DNA from: Phialocephala subalpina
Taxonomy: Eukaryota > Ascomycota > Leotiomycetes > Helotiales > Mollisiaceae
Direction of reading: 5' to 3'
DNA length: 64,000 bases
Assembly (NCBI GenBank): GCA_900073065.1
Contig: FJOG01000016.1
Coordinates: 434,001 to 498,000, forward strand
Made by a program: the position numbers and the translations under genes. This document shows positions 1 to 9,381 of this stretch, piece by piece; the first letter of the stretch is position 1; each line of letters starts with the position of its first letter. Under the pieces are notes generated by a model. The model saw only the letters and a list, made by a program, of their open reading frames with translations, did no database searches and was not told where the DNA came from.

Positions 1-1
1 C

Positions 2-130
2 AAGATGTCGAAAGGTATTCCCTTGACCGACACAGACTGATGGAACTGGTTAACCCGTCTCCGCGACGAATGTCTGGAACAACTCTCCTCCGGCTCGCAA
101 GGTGTCGTCCTCACTTGCTCGGCACCTTGA
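2..130 (+). pseudogene. Gluconokinase-like fragment, broken
   Basis: The frame starting at base 2 reads KMSKGIPLTDTD, stop, WNWLTRLRDECLEQLSSGSQ, then GVVLTCSAP and a second stop. This order matches the GntK-type gluconokinases, in which a 'G-PL-D-DR--WL--L-D' stretch is followed by 'VV-CSALK--YRD'. The conserved Arg after the Asp pair is replaced by TGA at 38-40, as expected from CGA to TGA, and CSAL-K by CCT-TGA at 125-130. In GntK enzymes this part lies after the P-loop; that loop would be outside the window to the left. Downstream frames to about 290 contain a weak LLTKMAHY match to the region around the GntK 'HY/HF' motif. I infer a pseudogene remnant. It is short, so chance similarity cannot be excluded. 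Confidence 0.45.
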
Positions 131-295
131 CTCCCCGTTCGATTCATCCATCATCGCCAGTTCTGCTCACCAAAATGGCCCACTACATCTGGGACACTGC
201 TCCATCCCATACCTCCGACAATGCCCCATCACTGAGTCAAACCCCATCTACCATCCCTGCAAGATCCCCGCTGAGCGTCAACCTTCACCACACTC

Positions 296-700
296 TTCGT
301 TCGTTTCGATCTTTGTCGTCCTTCCCAACCTTCACCGACCGAATCCTTCGAGTCTGGCAGAGAGCCGCTGCCAAGAAAGACCTCGATTTCATGCGCAAGA
401 GTCTCTCCAGCGATAACGTTGGACATCACGTTATCATGACCGATGGTATTGACCCGGCAGCACGACAACCGCTCGTTACCAGCTCGGATGTCGATTGCTT
501 CCGAGTCTGCTGAGCCTAATGAGTACCTTGCATCTCCATCATTCACGCTTGCAGAGGTCGAGGAGGTTACGGAGCACCAGAAGCCTCAGCAATCGACCAC
601 AACAGCAAGCAGACCCAAGATAACGACGTCCCTTCTTCCAGACCTCCTCATCTCATTCTTGACACACAACTTTCGCTCGTTTCGATCTTTGTCGTCCTTC
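296..700 (+). repeat. Short dispersed direct repeat, 29 bp, two copies
   Basis: Bases 296-324 and 672-700 are the same 29-bp stretch with one mismatch (T/C at the fifth base). The last 24 bases are identical. In one frame of each copy it would read F-x-RFDLCRPS, but the two copies lie in different frames relative to each other. It joins two otherwise unlike coding-like fragments. Confidence 0.7.
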
Positions 701-1041
701 GCTGAATGCTCGTGTTCTCTGGAACCAGAAGGTACTGAAGGAGGAGGCCGCCCATCGTCAACTCCACCAAGAGGGTTTATGCGAGTGCGAGGTAATCTTT
801 GATGCAGAGGAGCGAGAGGGACGTATGAGGCCACGAGGTAGCAAGAGCAAAGGCAAGAACAGAGAGTTCCCAAGATGGTATTCAGTAAGTCCTCGCTATT
901 TTCCTTCTTTCGTGACCGATTAGCGTTGTGCCTTTCTTTGCTTACCAGCATCTCCCGATGATGCAGTTGGAGCGACAAGTAGACCGAATATTGCTGTCAA
1001 AGATTGAATTGCTATCATTGCCGCCGTTGTTATCGACGTGA
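663..1041 (+). pseudogene. Coding-like spliced fragment, unknown product
   Basis: The frame from 663 is open for 74 codons and strongly charged (RVLWNQKVLKEEAAHRQL, then FDAEEREGRMRPRGSKSKG, ending NREFPRWYS). It meets a good donor (GTAAGT at 885). The acceptor TTACCAG at 948 continues it in frame as HLPMMQLERQVDRILLSKIE to a TGA at 1039-1041. There is no ATG at the 5' end: a TGA stands at 660-662, and the first ten codons lie in the repeated 29-bp element. I do not recognise a family. It could be the 3' part of a decayed gene or exons of a gene I cannot assemble. Confidence 0.3.
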
Positions 1042-1236
1042 GGCTTGATATGCTTGCCGTGTCAAATTTGCTCGTGTATCCTGTCAGTGATGCTGTGAAG
1101 TATGACGACCAGATTGTAATCGAGAAGTTCATTGCTCTCAATGCCACCGCCATTATCGGCGCGAGGCTTGTCAGCGGTGTTGCTGTTGTTGTAGACTCTT
1201 CTGCTTCCTGGTATTCGCTCCATGATGCTGTGGAAG
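1008..1236 (+). repeat. Degenerate tandem duplication, ~95-125 bp unit
   Basis: Unit A (1008-1100) and unit B (1131-1236) share their start (ATTGCTNTCANTGCC...GAGGCTTG, about 32 of 40 bases) and their end (GATGCTGTGGAAG or GATGCTGTGAAG). The middles differ. On the minus strand the shared part reads KPRADNGGGIESN in one copy and KPHVDNNGGNDSN in the other. This suggests, but does not prove, an ancient coding repeat. Confidence 0.5.
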
Positions 1237-2341
1237 TGAAGAGAATGTTTCGAAAATAATTGTGTTCTCGTCGATGACTCCAGTATGGATTGGGACTCGT
1301 CCCTGGAGTGCTGTGCGAGACGTAAACATATGCTCGAAATTGTTATAGCAAGCATGGGTTGTGGTATTATTTGCTTCCTGGTCTCCAGTAGATGTAATTA
1401 CTGTTGAGGCCGGCCCCGCGTCGCCTGCTCATACTCCAAGCAACTTGCCTCAAGCGGAATTGAGCTTGTGTTCAAGATATGGGTGCTTTTGGTTGTGGCA
1501 ATTGCTTGCGTCCAGGTGATGTGAATATGATGCTAACTTTTGACTATGTTCAGCTTTCGCGTGGCCTTGGGCGTCAGTTTCCAGCTCCTTTCCCGGTCTT
1601 GCCGGAGCCAGTCCCTCTCCTCGAGGCAAGCGATAAGATTAGGGCGGTAGGTCAAGCTATTGTTCGACATGCGCGATGGATAATAATCTACGGCGTGCTC
1701 CAGGTTCTTACTCAAATCTCGAATATACGCCAAATCTGGTATGGGAAGGACAACCCTAAGCTTGAGGGCTGCCCACCTTCGGGAACCGCAAGCCTGCTGC
1801 CTTCCTTGGATGTGGTAAAGCCTTCTCGAGAATGATCCGGCTGGTATCCATGTGCAATTCAAGAGCTGAGTGCTCGAATGAACGAGTACGGCTCGTGGCC
1901 AACCTAGCCCGACCCTGGAAGTAAGACCTGGCTTCCTAGGAGCCAAGTTGGCGACATGCAAGCTGTTGGTGTCAGACCAACACCCCCTTGGTTGAGTAAG
2001 TAACACTTGCAATTGCCCTGCCGAAGAAATGACACTGATAACCCCAGGCTCTTGCACCAGATCCAGGTTCCGGACGAATTGTATAGCCACCAATGTCTCG
2101 AGTATCCATTTGCAATTCAAGACCACTTCAAAGCGGCCGAGATCCCGCGGGACCACCCAGCATTTCACATCAATTGTACGAAAATCTCGAAGGCAGTGAG
2201 TAAGACACGGCGTACAACAACAATACAACCTACGATCAGCCCCAACCAGCTGCAGCCGCAGGATCATCCGAGTCAGGAGGGGCGAAGACAGTCAACATCA
2301 TCTTTCCAACATCCAGTATGGTACACTAAAGTGGGGGAGAG

Positions 2342-2620
2342 GTAGTCCCGATACTGGAGACTGTCGACCTCGATGGCTCGAAGACTGCAGCTTATGCTTC
2401 CAAGTCGGAGGAGGCCTCACCTATGACCAACACCGTCAACCATGCATCAGAAACGAATAATTTGAAGTGCGATCGAAACGAGTAATGGGAGTTCGAGTAT
2501 GACAAGACCGATCGAACATGGCCTGAATATGATGCTCCAAAGGAGAAACGACTAGAAGCTGAGGACAAGGGTAAGGGTGTTGAGGAAATTCCAGGCAAAA
2601 ATCCATTCAAGAAGCAGTGA
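2342..2620 (+). pseudogene. Decayed ORF with internal TAA
   Basis: One frame runs 92 codons from 2342 to the TGA at 2618-2620, broken only by TAA at 2483-2485. Before the stop it reads VDLDGSKTAAYASKSEEASP; after it, WEFEYDKTDRTWPEYDAPKE and a lysine/glutamate-rich tail ending GKNPFKKQ. The composition is hydrophilic and coding-like on both sides. A single C-to-T change (CAA to TAA) would explain the stop. No family recognised. An intron covering the stop is possible, but I see no convincing donor/acceptor pair. Confidence 0.35.
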
Positions 2621-2898
2621 GTGATACCAAAACATTGACATCTGACCCAAGTCGATTGATTGTCTTTAGCAAGGGCATGAGCAAAGGAACGCAGTTAGGC
2701 GTAATTCTTGAGCGATAGCTATCCTAATGCAGGAGTGGAGGGGGTTGAGATAGCTGTTTTGTGGTCAGACAAAGTTTTATTTAGATAGAAATGTATTCCT
2801 ATCAAACGTAGCCGCTTCGGCGTGCAATCTGATTGTGAGTTGTGATTGGCCATGAGAGAAAGATATCTCGCTGACCAGATCCTAATCATTGCAGAGGG

Positions 2899-3425
2899 GT
2901 GCCACTTGTTCTCCTCTTGATGATCAATTTTGAACGACTTCCCGGCTCAATAGGGCTTCAACGCTGGACCCCAACTCGTTTCGGCTTCTTCGATCTTGGG
3001 ATTCGACTGCAGTCACTTGCAGCAGATGCTCAGAGGCTCAAACTTGAGTTGGAATTGGAATTGGCCATTCAAGGTAAGATATCCATCTATTCTCGGAAGC
3101 GCTTCGCCAATATTGGTCAGTTGTTGGAAGCCAGCATGCATCTGAAGCTCCACGGTCTGGATTACAAGAATAAAGATCGCGAGAGCTCTCTCGCTGATTT
3201 CAGAGAGCTTGTAAAGGCATGTGAGAGTGCATCCGTCCCTGCCAGAAATTCGAGGAGAATTACGGTATGCAATATATCAAGATGATTGACGCCTTTACCG
3301 GGCCCACTTTCTCTAAGCAAGGGCGATCGTTGGCCAATATCATGACGCTTTACTGTATGAAGTATCTCAATATAGCTGGAAGATTGAAAAGGCTGAATTC
3401 AGCTCAGTCAAATTGTAAGAACTAA
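2899..3425 (+). pseudogene. Decayed ORF in two frames, unknown product
   Basis: The frame from 2899 reads MINFERLPGSIGLQRWTPTR and continues, helix-rich, through LADFRELVKACESASVPAR to about 3250. The coding character then moves to another frame at 3246-3425 (KFEENYGMQYIKMIDAFTG, later GRSLANIMTLYCMKYLNIAG), which ends in TAA. The two parts touch without a plausible intron, so I read the junction as a frameshift lesion near 3246. Product not recognised. Confidence 0.35.
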
Positions 3426-3505
3426 AGAGGAACGAAAGTGATCACATTGACTGATCCATCTAGGGACTTCCCCAGGAATAGGCCCAAGCAAGACGAGGAT
3501 ATTTC

Positions 3506-3682
3506 ATGGGCGCAAATATGACTGCAACCCAGCAGTGGAAGTACAGCACTACCTGCGGTAAGAACCCCACCAATGGTGTCTCGAACGGAAGCAACGACAC
3601 GTCTCTCGAACCGGCGCCACCCGTGATAGGGCCGTTCAAAAGCGCCATTGAGGCCTGGCGACAAGACGCCACCCTATCCTGA
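3506..3682 (+). other. Short coding-like ORF, 58 codons, unknown
   Basis: ATG at 3506 opens a 58-codon frame (MGANMTATQQWKYSTTCGKN, later EPAPPVIGPFKSAIEAWRQD) closed by TGA at 3680-3682. It lies between two decayed fragments on the same strand and may be another piece of the same lost gene. I cannot assign a function. Confidence 0.25.
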
Positions 3683-3778
3683 GTTACTTGGGAGGCTCGA
3701 AGAATGAACTCCTGCATTTGGACCTCTATGTTGAAGCGCAGCGTTCAGACCGCCGAAGAATTCTAGAACGAACGGATC

Positions 3779-4326
3779 TTAGGTGACGACCTGGCCAACT
3801 ACCACCAGGATCTCCACTAGAGGCTGTTCTGCTCGGATTACTCCCAAGACTTCGTCACAAACCCCCACGCCTGCCTACTCGTCCGGGCAAGTCTTTGTTA
3901 TGACGCGAGAAGCATTATCGTTGCTCAGAAGAATATGTTTGAAGGCATTAAAGAGGTGCCACTGGGAGCACACTTCGTATGGGGTAGTTCTTCAGTTGGC
4001 TCTCTAAGAACTGGCTTCTGGCTCACCAACTCGGTCAAAGGAAGGCCTTCTGCGAGGTAGCGATTGAAATCGAAGTCAAGGAAGCAGAGACCACAAATGG
4101 CGCAATTTCAAATGCTGCTGTTGCGGGCTGGGAACCGCATTCCTTCTCGGTGGCATATTGCTTGTCACGTCTGCACCCGCCAGCAACTCGAGACATTCCG
4201 AAAGGTCGATGCAGCTTCGCTTTCATCAAACCTCTCGCACAAGCCTCCGAAACCGACGTCCCTTTAATCCGCAGACATGCGCTCACATCCGTCACCTGTA
4301 GCCTTGGTACCGGGCTTTCTAGCTAG
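3779..4326 (+). pseudogene. AAR2-like N-terminal fragment, broken (tentative)
   Basis: The frame from 3779 reads LGDDLANYHQDLH, TAG at 3818-3820, RLFCSDYSQDFV, and then a stretch with YDARSIIVAQKNMFEGIKEV, PLGAHFVWGSSSVGSLRTGF and WLTNSVKG before TAG at 4058. The 'F-GIK-(V/I)P-G-HF(V/I)---S-----R-GFW' pattern is the hallmark of the N-terminal domain of AAR2, the U5 snRNP assembly factor. Coding character continues in a second frame at 4042-4326 (KAFCEVAIEIEVKEAETTNG onwards), so a frameshift sits near 4045. The AAR2 assignment is by motif memory only and rests on about 40 residues. The rest is unassigned. Confidence 0.35.
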
Positions 4327-4624
4327 TCGATCCTACCATAGGACGTCGAGGATGATTTACAACTATAAGGTGATGGAAACGATGGAAATATGTAACACCT
4401 TTGTACGCATTATGTAGCGCTTGGATTTCCTGGAATGGCGAGGCGGAGGTGTAAGAGTTTCGTTGAAAGACAGCAATAAACACCCATAAAATACAGCCGC
4501 TTCAGCGAGTAAGTGACGTGCAGATTGATCTCAGTGGTAAGTTCCTCTGGTGACGAGGCCGCCGTCGAGGCTGCGGATATTCCTGAAGGTGCTGAAGAGA
4601 AGTAGTCACCCAAGTCCCAAGTGA

Positions 4625-5014
4625 CTTTTCAGCAGATGCGATTCAAGTGATCAATTTTGCGCAGATTTGAGCGAGACCGGAGAGCCTGAACCTTATGAGA
4701 TACGAGAAGAGACTGAAGTCTGGAAGTTGACCAAGATCCATGGCGGCGGCACCATCCATCCACAACCACAAAACTTGGATTCATGATCATTAGCAAAGAA
4801 GCTCTCAGGGAGTCCAAAATCAGCTATTCCACGCAGATACCTCCAGTTTGTGTCTGAACTCGAAGTCTCTTCCAAGATGTGCGAGCATAATCTGGTCCCC
4901 TATGCATCTAGCCATGTAAAGCTGGGAAAGGTGACTGCTTGCTGTGGCCCGCGGATGACTATTGTAGCCCGCGGAGTCACAACTGACATCAAAACATTCA
5001 CAGGTTCTTGGTGA
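4625..5014 (+). pseudogene. Decayed ORF with a single internal TGA
   Basis: One frame is open from 4625 to the TGA at 5012-5014 except for TGA at 4784-4786 (GAT TCA TGA TCA). Both halves look coding: SETGEPEPYEIREETEVWKL, TKIHGGGTIHPQPQ, then SLAKKLSGSPKSAIPRRYLQ, FVSELEVSSKMCEHNLVPYA and GPRMTIVARGVTTDIKTFTG. A CGA to TGA change explains the break. The product is not recognised; the 'HGGGTIHPQPQ' and 'VPYASSHVKLG' motifs may help a search. Confidence 0.4.
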
Positions 5015-5717
5015 ATCGACGTAAGCGGCCTCGCCTCTCGGACGGGGTTGTCACTAGTCCAAATGCGTCGTGGCGTGAAAGGCTGAGTTTGTCATCCCGC
5101 GCTATTCGAACTCTTCTTTGCCGCCTGCCCGTCATCCCTTTTGACCTTCCAACTCCATCGCAACATCACAACTCATCGTGAATCTCGACCTTCGACTTCG
5201 ATTCATCAGGTCTGGTATCGGAAAGGTCACTTGGCGGCCTCGCTCTCGGTTCTAGTCGGCCCAGCATACGGGGAGGATCGGAAGTTGGTGTTGGGGTTCA
5301 GTTTTGCGAGTCGTGGTGGTGAAGATTCACTGGCTTTGTCCGTCGTGGAGGAGACAATACCAAGAACGTCGCACAATATCAGCGCGCAAGCACAATAGCA
5401 GGTCTCCTGCAATCTTGTACATCATTTCTTTTCTCGCAGAGCTTGTTCGTGGCACCAGAGTTATCTCCAGTGATTGCAATCAGATTTGATTTCAAACTCG
5501 TTCCCTGAACGGAAAAAGAAGAAGAATCTTGATTTTGCGGTCGCACTCACAAATATTTGTCCCCTGTCCCTGTTTCCTCGATTGCTCACCTTTGAGCTCT
5601 TGCTCTTGTTTTTCGAAGTGCCCGGAATCATCGCTGCAACCTGTACAACACAATCAACAGTCTGCGCATCTGCGAACGGCAAATCAATCAGTATCGACAT
5701 AACTTCGACTTGACAAG
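5015..5717 (+). promoter_or_regulatory. Upstream region and 5' leader of mpe1
   Basis: About 700 bases separate the last decayed ORF from the mpe1 start. The stretch includes pyrimidine-rich blocks (for example 5575-5630) common in fungal promoters and leaders. Two similar GGCCTCGC-type segments occur near 5029 and 5233. No gene seen. Confidence 0.35.
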
Positions 5718-7686
5718 ATGTCTTCCTCCGTTTTCTACAGATTCAGGAACGTCAAGGAGCCTACCAGGATAGAGTTCGATGGTACTGGTATTTCCGTCTT
5801 TGAGCTCAAGCGTGATATCATCATCAAGAGCGGTTTAGGTGATGGCACTGATTTCGACCTCGCGATCGTATCCGACGATGGCAGCAATGAAGGTAAGCTT
5901 CAGCAGTGTTTTGACTTCATCGCATTGATACTAACCCTTTCGCAGAATACGACGATGATACCGCAATCATTCCCCGTTCTACAACTGTCATCGCCGTACG
6001 AAAGCCATGCTCGAAGAAGGGCGCCGGAAGAGCGCAAAGATACGTAAATGGCAAGATGCCGGTGAGCGCAAAGAACAATTCTCGCAAGGAGGCATCCAAG
6101 GCTGCTGCGAAGGCTACCGCTGCTACTGGTCTGGCACAAATGAACAATGCTTCGATGACCGAGGAGCAGCGCCTTGCAGCTATGTTCCAAGCCCAGAGCG
6201 AGCAATGGAACGACCAATTGCAGGAGATGGGCAAGTAAGTTGAATCACATTCCATCAAGTCGAGCTTCACTGACACGTACATAGGCAAGCAAAGGTCCCC
6301 CACTCTGGCTTCCACAAGAAGTCATCTGGCGATGAACCACCATCCTCCTATATCTGTTATCGATGCGGCCAAAAGGGTCATTGGATCAAGGAGTGTCCCA
6401 CAAACAGTGATCCCAACTGGAATCCAGTTCGTCTAAAGCGCACCACTGGTATTCCGAGATCTTTCTTGAAGACTGTGGATAAGCCTGAGATACTCAATGG
6501 TGATGGTGACGATACGAAGCTACCTCCTGGTGTCATGGTCAATGCAGAGGGTCAATTTGTGATTGCTGAACCGGACAAGGCGTCCTGGGAAAAATTCCAA
6601 GCAAAGACCAAGTCATCTGCTGCCGCTGCACAAGCTGCTGCACTGGGCGACAAGGAGTTGCAGGATAGGGGTTTGGAGTGTTCCCTCGACAAGAGAATTT
6701 TCATAGACCCAATGAAGACGCCATGTTGTGAGAAGACGTATTGCAATGATTGCATTACTAACGCGCTTATTGAGAGCGATTTCACTTGCCCTGGTTGTCA
6801 GTCCGATGGCGTTCTGATCGACGATCTCAAGCCTGACGATGAGACATCTGCCAAGATCACAAAGTATTTGGAGGAAAAGAATGCTGCTGTTAGAAAGGAG
6901 AAGGAGAGATCCAAGAGTCCCAGCGTCAAGGCCGAATCACCAGCATCCACCGAGAAGGTCGAAAAGGCAAAGTCCGCATCTCCCGCACCAAAGTCACCAC
7001 CAACTCAAGTCAAGGATACCGTAAAGTCGCCCGTCAAGTCACCAGCAACTTCAGTATCCACACCGAACCCCGAAAAGACACCAGTGAAGGATGATGCCAA
7101 ACCACAATCGAAGAAACGCCCCGCAGACGAACTTCTCGAGAACCCCAAGATCCCCAAAGGACCCAAGGCTATGCAACAACAAGAAGCACAAAAGCAAGCT
7201 ATGCTCCAGCAACAGCAAATGATGAACGGTATGGGCGGTTTCCCACAAATGGGGTTCATGCCCAATATGCCAAACATGCCTCAGATGCTGAACAATTTCC
7301 ACGGTGCCAACGGTAGTTTCCCAAGCATGCCAAACATGATGAACGGCTATGGTATGGGTATGCCAAACCCAATGATGATGAATCCTATGATGGGTATGAA
7401 CAACGGCTTTGGTGGGTTTCCCAACATGTATGGCGGTGCTGGATTCAACGGCATGGGTGGTAACATGGGCATGATGAATGGCGGTAATATGGGTGCACAA
7501 AATGGCAATGGTAATGGTAATTTTAATGGAGGTGCGACGAGCCAATTCCCGAATCAACAGAAGACCGTCTTCGCAGAGCCACTGCCGAATGAGGAGGACA
7601 ACGCATATTTCCGCAAGCCAGTCAATCCTCATCGCCATCAGGGAAGACAAAAACGTGTCAGACCCAGTGACTATCGGGAGTTGTAG
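5718..7686 (+). CDS. mpe1: Mpe1/RBBP6-type cleavage and polyadenylation factor subunit
   Basis: Exons 5718-5892, 5946-6234 and 6285-7686 join to 621 residues; the introns (53 and 50 nt) have GTAAGC..CAG and GTAAGT..TAG ends. Domains in order: an N-terminal DWNN ubiquitin-like domain (from MSSSVFYRFRNVKEPTRIEF through IIPRSTTVIAVRKP, about 1-80); a CCHC zinc knuckle, C-x2-C-x4-H-x4-C at Cys179, Cys182, His187 and Cys192; a RING-like module about 287-326 (CSLDKRIFIDP, CCEKTYCNDC, CPGC); then a Lys/Pro/Ser linker and a Met/Asn/Gly-rich tail. This is the exact order of yeast Mpe1 and the N-terminal part of RBBP6. Family knowledge: Mpe1 sits in the polymerase module of CPF in the nucleus and promotes cleavage and poly(A) addition. 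The Met-Asn-Gly tail is longer than I would expect from yeast Mpe1. The start has a good context (GACAAGATG). Confidence 0.95.
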
Positions 7687-8847
7687 ATAAGCATCGCTTG
7701 TCAAATTTCCTACGACCCATTTCACACTCTTACGAACGATTTCAGAACTCTACGACCTGAGCACGAGCTCACGAGGTCGGACTTGGTTTCTCGGTACATA
7801 CGCATTTTCGGATACTCCACTACATTTGCAATTCACGAGTTTCTTTTCAGTCAGCATTGCATGGCGTTTACGGGTGGTTGGGTTGTCCAATGCCGGGTGG
7901 GACAATCTCTGGCATGGCATGGTCTGCATTTCAATACTGGTTTCGGCGCGTGCGTGGTCTTTTGGTTTTCACAAATCGACCGCTCGACTTGACTATATCA
8001 AAGTCAGACAGAGCAGCATGGTCGTTGGCGTTGTCTTTGCGGGATAATATGGATGCATGATAAGTGGATGGGTGGTTCGTCTGCATCTTGAAATGGGGTT
8101 TTTTCCTGCTCGCGTGTTACGAGGAGCATGGAAGAAAACAACTCTCATAGCTTTTATGGGTATGCGCTGCGTTGCGTTCTGTACATAGTCATTGACAATA
8201 AGAAATCAATGCATACCAATCTATCAAATGTGTTCTTGATCGTGCCTTCCTGATATGTGACGTCTTTAAGTGATTAAACTTAGTCCAAGTGGACCTTCCT
8301 TAATCTTCACAACTTCTCTGCCTGCCTCAACCATCACCCATACTTCGGGCTCTCTTACCATACAACATTCTCATCATCGCTCAAGATCTCCATGCCTTGG
8401 GGCTAGGGTCCTCTTGTCCTACAAGGTTTGGGACTTTTACTGATGAGGATTGGCCATAGGGATCAGCGATCCGAGGAGATTCAGAGGCAGATTAAGATCG
8501 TTGTGAAATATATTCGCCAGCTCGGAAGGAAGGTAGATAGTGACGATGAAAAAAAAGTGTGCTGATGGGGATGGGACCATAGGAAGTGTTGTGGTACCTG
8601 AAGGACTGGACATTGGAGAAGGGGTTGAAAGGATCGGGTAGCCATACAGAATAATTGGGAGATGGAATATTGGTTTGCTGGTTTGAGGGAGGATTACTGG
8701 GGTTTCTGCATTGAAGGGGGAAAGGAGCTCTCTGGTCGTGTGCAGCGGTTACCTCGTTACTTCTGATATCAATTTTATGAGACTCACTCAGACAATGACA
8801 ACCGAAGTTTTCCGACGAGGGAGTCATACGGCAACAACACTACCTCT
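7687..8847. other. Intergenic stretch after mpe1
   Basis: Holds the 3' flank of mpe1. Reading frames on both strands are short and lack coding character. Nothing else seen. Confidence 0.5.
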
Positions 8848-9049
8848 ATGTATCCAAACGCCCGAGTCTACAGATGTCTCCTTGGAGTAACTGGCTTTGG
8901 AGTCTTCCTCTATGCCGCCGATACTGTCCAACTGTAAGTAGCACATCGACGTTCACCTTCAATACTTTCTGCTGACGTAAAGGTAGGTATCGTTCAATTT
9001 GAACAGGAAGAGAGAGCTCAGACAGACGGGTGAAGGAGCGATGAATTGA
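8848..9049 (+). CDS. Possible 42-residue membrane microprotein, spliced
   Basis: ATG at 8848 starts MYPNARVYRCLLGVTGFGVF and continues LYAADTVQL to a GTAAGT donor at 8934. An intron of 73 nt with a GCTGAC branch-like site ends AACAG at 9006. Exon 9007-9049 continues in frame KRELRQTGEGAMN and stops. The result is 42 residues with one hydrophobic segment (about residues 10-25) and a basic C-terminal part, as in small mitochondrial or ER membrane proteins. The well-formed intron is the main support. Family unknown; chance is possible. Confidence 0.35.
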
Positions 9050-9063
9050 AGAATTTTGACAAC

Positions 9064-9381
9064 ATGTCTCTCATGAGAATCTTGGCTTCCCCTGCAGGAG
9101 TGTTTTCTCTGGCTGCTGTTTCGATGGGGCTTGGTGTTCATAACAGCAAGTTTCGAGAGAGGCGAGATAAACTTCTTGAGGAGATCAAGAAGGAAGATAT
9201 CCGTGTCCGACTTTTGCAAGGAGATAGAGAGTGGTCGTGTGAATGCGGGTACGCAAAAGGATGGAAAGTCTTGTCCCCGAGTGCATGGGACATCGGGGAG
9301 AGAATCAGGAGATTTCGAAGTTGTGATATGCATAGTGCGTGGCGTGGGAATGTTCTTCTACATGTAGAAGGTCGTTCCTGA
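9064..9381 (+). CDS. Uncharacterised small ORF
   Basis: ATG at 9064 opens MSLMRILASPAGVFSLAAVS, then MGLGVHNSKFRERRDKLLEE. This is a hydrophobic start followed by a charged, helix-prone stretch, like a small membrane-anchored protein. The rest of the frame to 9381 looks non-coding, so a splice near 9200 is possible. It begins 14 nt after the spliced microprotein candidate; the two could be parts of one transcript. No recognised family. Confidence 0.2.
   Translation: MSLMRILASPAGVFSLAAVSMGLGVHNSKFRERRDKLLEEIKKEDIRVRLLQGDREWSCECGYAKGWKVLSPSAWDIGERIRRFRSCDMHSAWRGNVLLHVEGRS

Noticed and set aside
1533..2267. 244-codon minus-strand ORF
   Set aside because: Composition is irregular, no motif is recognisable, and plus-strand text in the same region looks at least as coding. 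Probably a chance ORF.
1..5014. Calling the decayed island RIP-mutated
   Set aside because: Several stops fit C-to-T change, but the region is not strongly A/T-rich and I cannot compute the dinucleotide indices here.
7051..7725. 224-codon minus-strand ORF, His-rich
   Set aside because: Antisense shadow of the Met/Asn-rich tail of Mpe1 (ATG codons read as CAT).
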